From: Burkholderiaceae bacterium
Lineage (GTDB): Bacteria > Pseudomonadota > Gammaproteobacteria > Burkholderiales > Burkholderiaceae
Reading direction: 5' to 3'
Assembly (NCBI GenBank): GCA_017997515.1
Contig: JAGOEY010000041.1
Location: 1 to 10,184, forward strand
Length of the DNA: 10,184 nt
The translations under genes and the position numbers were made by a program. Under the pieces are notes generated by a model. That model did not search any database. It worked only from the letters and a program-made list of their open reading frames with translations, and was not told the origin of the DNA. Below are positions 7,059 to 10,184 of this stretch, piece by piece (positions within the stretch are counted from its first letter, which is position 1; every line of letters begins with the position of its first letter).

Positions 7059-7685
7059 TCAGAACTTCGGAATCCGCAGCGTTTTGCTGATCATGAGTGT
7101 GCCCGACAGCGCAAACAGCAGCACCAGCGGGTGTAACGTGCAGCCCAGCACCGTCCAGCTGCCGCCCCACAGGTTGGCCCCCAGGTGGCCTTGCCAGGCG
7201 GCCCAGGCCAGCACACCCACCAGCACCACGCTGGTTGGGATGGGGGTGCCTTCAAAATACTTGACCTTGTTGGCCCCTTCGGACAGGGCCTCGGCCGTGA
7301 CGTTGTAACGCGCCAGGCGGCTCACACCGCAGCAGACGAAATAAATCAGCACCACGGCGTCCCAGCCACCCTGCATACCCGCCGCAAACGCGAGTGCTGC
7401 GGGGGCCACACCAAACGAGATGATGTCGGCCAGCGAGTCCAGCTCGCGCCCCAACGCCGACTGGGTTTGCCGCCAGCGGGCGATACGACCGTCGAACACG
7501 TCAAACACAAACGCTGCGGGCAGCAGCGCCGCCGCCGCCAGAAAGTGCCCCACCGTCTGGTTGGCCATAAAAGCCATCGCCAGAAAAATGGCTCCCACAC
7601 CACACGCCGCGTTGCCCAGCGTGAAGAAGTCCGCCAGATGGAACTCGCGCAGCATGGAGAAGTGTTTTTTGGGGCGTGTGCTCAT
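7059..7685 (-). CDS. pssA: CDP-diacylglycerol-serine O-phosphatidyltransferase
   Basis: The 208-residue membrane protein carries the complete CDP-alcohol phosphatidyltransferase motif: D62xxD65G66xxA69R70 followed by eight residues, then G79xxxD83xxxD87, in DVFDGRIARW and GRELDSLADI. These aspartates bind the metal ions and CDP-diacylglycerol. Around it lie several hydrophobic helices (near 22-40, 45-61, 92-104, 108-120, 150-165 and 183-199). The N-terminal FHLADFFTLGNAACG and the segment SRLARYNVTAEA mark it as the integral-membrane PssA type rather than the peripheral E. coli type. It makes phosphatidylserine, the precursor of phosphatidylethanolamine, from CDP-diacylglycerol and L-serine at the inner membrane. 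ATG 7685 is used, with GAAAGAA as ribosome site. It starts ten bases after the ABC exporter stop and shares its operon, two genes below serB, whose product is serine. Confidence 0.93.
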   Translation of the reverse strand: MSTRPKKHFSMLREFHLADFFTLGNAACGVGAIFLAMAFMANQTVGHFLAAAALLPAAFVFDVFDGRIARWRQTQSALGRELDSLADIISFGVAPAALAFAAGMQGGWDAVVLIYFVCCGVSRLARYNVTAEALSEGANKVKYFEGTPIPTSVVLVGVLAWAAWQGHLGANLWGGSWTVLGCTLHPLVLLFALSGTLMISKTLRIPKF

Positions 7686-7695
7686 GGACGTTCTT

Positions 7696-9558
7696 TCAAA
7701 GTTCTTCGGGATTGTCGGTCAAGAAGCCGCCGCTCTGGTGGGCCCACAAGCGCGCGTACAGGCCGCCCTGTGCCAGCAGCGTGGCATGGTCACCTTCTTC
7801 CACCACCTGGCCTGCGTCCAGCACGATCAGGCGGTCCATCGCGGCGATGGTGGACAGGCGGTGGGCAATCGCGATCACGGTTTTGCCCTCCATCAGTTTG
7901 TACAGGCTGGCCTGGATGGCAGATTCGACCTCGGAGTCGAGTGCGCTGGTGGCTTCGTCCAGCAGCAAAATCGGTGCGTCTTTCAGCATCACCCGCGCAA
8001 TGGCAATACGCTGGCGCTGACCGCCCGAGAGTTTGACGCCACGCTCTCCCACATGCGCTGCGTAACCGTGGCGGCCGCCTGCGTCGCCCAGGGTCTGGAT
8101 GAAGTCGTGTGCCTCGGCGCGTTTGGCTGCGGCGACCATGTCGGCCTCGCTGGCGTCGGGTCGGCCATAGGTGATGTTGTCGGACACCGAGCGGTGCATC
8201 AGAGAGGTGTCTTGCGTGACCATACCGATCTGGGCGCGCAGCGAGTCCTGCGTCACCTGCGCAATGTCCTGCCCGTCGATCAGGATGCGGCCCCCCTCCA
8301 GATCGTGAAAACGCAGCAGCAGGTTGACCAGCGTCGATTTACCCGCGCCGGAGCGGCCCACCAGGCCGATCTTTTCGCCGGGGCGCACTGTGAGGTTCAG
8401 CCCGTCGATCACACTGCGACCGCCCTTGGCAGGGCTGCGGCCATAGGAGAAACTGGCTTGTTCGAAGCGCACCTCACCACGCGGCACGCTGAGTGCCGGT
8501 GCGTTCGGCACGTCCAGCACGGCGCGCGGGCGCGACAGCGTTTTCATGCCGTCCTGCACCGTGCCGATGTTCTCGAACAGGCTGGTCATCTCCCACATGA
8601 TCCAGTGCGACATGCCTTGCAGGCGCAGCGCCATGGCGGTGGATGCGGCCACCGCGCCAATACCAATCGTCCCCTGCGACCACAGCCACAGCGACATACC
8701 CGCCATACCCGCTGTGAGTCCCATGCTCAGCGTGTGGTTGACGATCTCGAACGCACTCACCAGCCGCATCTGGGCGTGGCCCGTGGCCATGAAGTCCTGC
8801 ATCGCGGCGCGCGCAAAACCGGCCTCGCGGTGGTTGTGTGAGAACAGCTTGACGGTGGCGATGTTGGTGTACGCGTCGGTCACCCGGCCCGTCATCAGCG
8901 CACGGGCGTCGGCCTGGGCCTTGCCCACGTGGCCCAGCCGGGGCACAAAAAACACCAGCGCGCCGATGTAGAGCACCAGCCAGACCAGGAAGGGCCACAT
9001 CAGCAGCGGCTCCAGCACGGCGGCCAGAACCACCATGGTGCCGACATACACCCCCATCGTGACCACCACGTCGGCCAGCACAAACACGGTGTCGCGCACG
9101 GCCAGTGCGGTCTGCATCACCTTGGCGGTGATACGCCCGGCAAACTCGTCCTGGTAGAAGGCCATGCTCTGGCCCAGCAGCAGGCGGTGGAAGTTCCAGC
9201 GCAGGCGCATGGGCAGGTTCACGGCCAGCGTCTGGTGTTTCACCGTGGTTTGCAGCGCCACCACACCAATACTCACCACCAGCAGCACGGCCAGCCAGAC
9301 CAGGGTGGTGCCCCGGTCTTGCCACAGCGTGGCGGGCGGCTGGTTGCCGAGCCAGTCCACGATGCGGCCCAGCACCGCAAACAGCGATACCTCGATGACC
9401 GACATGGCGGCCGTGAGCAGCGCCATCACCGCGATCTTGCCACGCACGCCCTGGGTGCAGGCCCACACAAAAGCCACCAGGCTGCCGGGCGGAACGGCGG
9501 GTTCGGTGGTGGGGTAGGGGTGGAGCAGTTTCTCGAAAAAGCGGAAAAAACGGGACAA
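7696..9558 (-). CDS. ABC exporter half-transporter (ATP-binding/permease, ABCB/MsbA-like)
   Basis: From the preferred start the protein has 620 residues: an N-terminal six-helix ABC-exporter membrane domain (hydrophobic stretches near 40-66, 84-104, 154-204, 269-295 and a weak last one near 299-320), then a nucleotide-binding domain. The latter shows Walker A GRSGAGKST (401-409), Q-loop VTQD (Q449), signature LSGGQRQR (510-517), Walker B ILLLDEA with D534/E535, D-loop SALD and the switch histidine in AHRLS (H566). It would act as a homodimer exporting an amphipathic molecule or flipping a lipid; the substrate cannot be read. The usual ATG is missing. TTG 9558 has GGAG (9567-9570) eight bases upstream and yields MSRFFRFFEKLLHPYP; an open TTG at 9579 would overlap the serB stop and has a poorer site. 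It lies between serB and pssA with almost no gaps. Confidence 0.88.
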   Translation of the reverse strand: MSRFFRFFEKLLHPYPTTEPAVPPGSLVAFVWACTQGVRGKIAVMALLTAAMSVIEVSLFAVLGRIVDWLGNQPPATLWQDRGTTLVWLAVLLVVSIGVVALQTTVKHQTLAVNLPMRLRWNFHRLLLGQSMAFYQDEFAGRITAKVMQTALAVRDTVFVLADVVVTMGVYVGTMVVLAAVLEPLLMWPFLVWLVLYIGALVFFVPRLGHVGKAQADARALMTGRVTDAYTNIATVKLFSHNHREAGFARAAMQDFMATGHAQMRLVSAFEIVNHTLSMGLTAGMAGMSLWLWSQGTIGIGAVAASTAMALRLQGMSHWIMWEMTSLFENIGTVQDGMKTLSRPRAVLDVPNAPALSVPRGEVRFEQASFSYGRSPAKGGRSVIDGLNLTVRPGEKIGLVGRSGAGKSTLVNLLLRFHDLEGGRILIDGQDIAQVTQDSLRAQIGMVTQDTSLMHRSVSDNITYGRPDASEADMVAAAKRAEAHDFIQTLGDAGGRHGYAAHVGERGVKLSGGQRQRIAIARVMLKDAPILLLDEATSALDSEVESAIQASLYKLMEGKTVIAIAHRLSTIAAMDRLIVLDAGQVVEEGDHATLLAQGGLYARLWAHQSGGFLTDNPEEL

Positions 9559-9570
9559 AAACAAATCTCC
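9556..9570 (-). promoter_or_regulatory. Ribosome binding site for the TTG start of the ABC exporter gene
   Basis: On the - strand GGAG (9570 to 9567) lies eight bases before TTG 9558-9556. No in-frame ATG occurs until well inside the first membrane helix, so a non-ATG start is needed; this site makes TTG 9558 the best choice. Confidence 0.6.
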
Positions 9571-9575
9571 AAAAA

Positions 9576-10184
9576 TCAACGCAGCACTTCGAGCAGACGG
9601 TCCAGCCCACCTTGCTCAATGGACACCTGGGCCTGCGCACGCACCGCCGGTTTGGCGTGGTAGGCCACCGACAGCCCGGCGGCACCCATCATCGGCAGGT
9701 CATTGGCACCGTCGCCCATGGCGATACATTGCGCGGGTGTGATGCCCAGCAGCGACGCCACTTCCAGCAGCGTGCGGCGTTTTTCTGCGCCGTCGCAGAT
9801 ATCGCCCCAAGCCTGCTGCACCACCCGGCCGGTGAGCTGGCCGCAGTTCGGTCCACTCTCCACCTCCAGCACATTGGCGCGGGTGAAGTCGATGCCCAGC
9901 CGGTCACGCACACGGTCGCTGAAGAAAGTGAAGCCGCCACTGACCAGCAGCACCTTGAGCCCCGCCGCCTTACACGCGGCCACCAGCGTGGCGGCCCCGG
10001 GGTTGAGCTGCAGGCGTTCGGTGTAGACACGTTCCATGTCGGCCACCGTCACCCCACGCAGCAGCGCCAGGCGGCGGCGCAGGCTGTCCTTGAAGTCGGT
10101 GATTTCGCCCCGCATGGCGGCTTCGGTGATGGCCGCCACCTCGGCCTTGCGGCCTGCAGCGTCGGCAACCTCGTCGATACATTC
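9576..10184 (-). CDS. serB: Phosphoserine phosphatase, C-terminal 202 residues (5' truncated by window)
   Basis: The frame is open to the window edge. The visible protein begins ECIDEVADAAG, the segment that in SerB directly follows the nucleophile motif DMDST, so only the extreme N-terminal region and motif I are missing. Remaining HAD motifs are intact: VAAITEAAMRGEI cap-domain signature, motif II LLVSGGF with S82 of the fragment, the conserved lysine at about K135 (DGAEKRRTLL), and motif III/IV GDGANDLPMM starting at about residue 157. SerB hydrolyses O-phospho-L-serine to L-serine, the last step of serine biosynthesis, in the cytoplasm with Mg2+. Its stop lies 17 bases before the favoured TTG of the ABC exporter, so it appears to be the upstream member of serB-exporter-pssA. 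An internal GTG at 10139 is not a credible start because it would remove the catalytic motif. Confidence 0.93.
   Translation of the reverse strand, partial: ECIDEVADAAGRKAEVAAITEAAMRGEITDFKDSLRRRLALLRGVTVADMERVYTERLQLNPGAATLVAACKAAGLKVLLVSGGFTFFSDRVRDRLGIDFTRANVLEVESGPNCGQLTGRVVQQAWGDICDGAEKRRTLLEVASLLGITPAQCIAMGDGANDLPMMGAAGLSVAYHAKPAVRAQAQVSIEQGGLDRLLEVLR

Noticed and set aside
7055..7068. Small GAAGT/ACTTC inverted repeat at the pssA stop as a terminator
   Set aside because: Only five pairs, low GC and no T-run; too weak to support a terminator call.
7420..8841. Long + strand open frame of 473 codons across pssA and the ABC exporter
   Set aside because: It is the antisense shadow of the Walker and signature regions of the exporter; the translation has no recognisable domain.
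8474..9685. 403-codon - strand frame within the exporter and serB region
   Set aside because: Same strand but another frame from the exporter; Arg/Gly/Pro-rich shadow crossing a real gene boundary.

Overview
The window looks like a chromosomal segment from a betaproteobacterium, most likely Burkholderiales, family Comamonadaceae (Rhodoferax/Polaromonas/Acidovorax-like). The reasons are high GC, a tricarballylate/citrate-utilisation cluster paired with a periplasmic Bug/TctC receptor, a PAS-LuxR regulator, scoAB of betaproteobacterial type, and a serB-ABC exporter-pssA string. The assignment is by protein resemblance only; no search was run. Both ends of the window cut through genes.

Left part, + strand (1-3100): tcuA (5' truncated by the window), tcuB (overlapping tcuA) and a tctC-like gene 27 bases further on form an apparent operon. 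TctC would bind a tri- or dicarboxylate in the periplasm. TcuA (FAD) would oxidise tricarballylate or a related acid in the cytoplasm, and TcuB (two Fe-S motifs plus membrane helices) would pass the electrons to the membrane. No TctA/TctB permease is present here. The last codons of tcuA look as if they were supplied by a small intergenic repeat.

Middle (3101-5210): a PAS-LuxR regulator on the - strand faces the tctC gene tail to tail and is divergent from scoA-scoB, a two-subunit family I CoA-transferase. The 112-base divergent region holds nested palindromes and a 12-base tandem repeat, good candidates for operators. scoB ends at a strong, symmetric, bidirectional Rho-independent terminator.

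Right part, - strand (5306-10184), read leftward: serB (5' truncated), an ABCB-type exporter half-transporter and pssA (phosphatidylserine synthase) are packed almost without gaps and look like one transcription unit. Below them is a stand-alone fused DUF262-DUF1524 (GmrSD-like) protein, a probable type IV restriction/phage-defence gene. Its base composition is visibly less GC-rich than its neighbours', and it sits between housekeeping genes and the catabolic cluster like a single-gene insertion.

No tRNA, rRNA, CRISPR array or transposase was seen, and no gene-free stretch exceeds 300 bases. The most noteworthy items are the fused GmrSD-like defence gene, the patterned divergent control region at 3680-3791, and the repeat-derived tail of TcuA. 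None can be called a new system from sequence alone.
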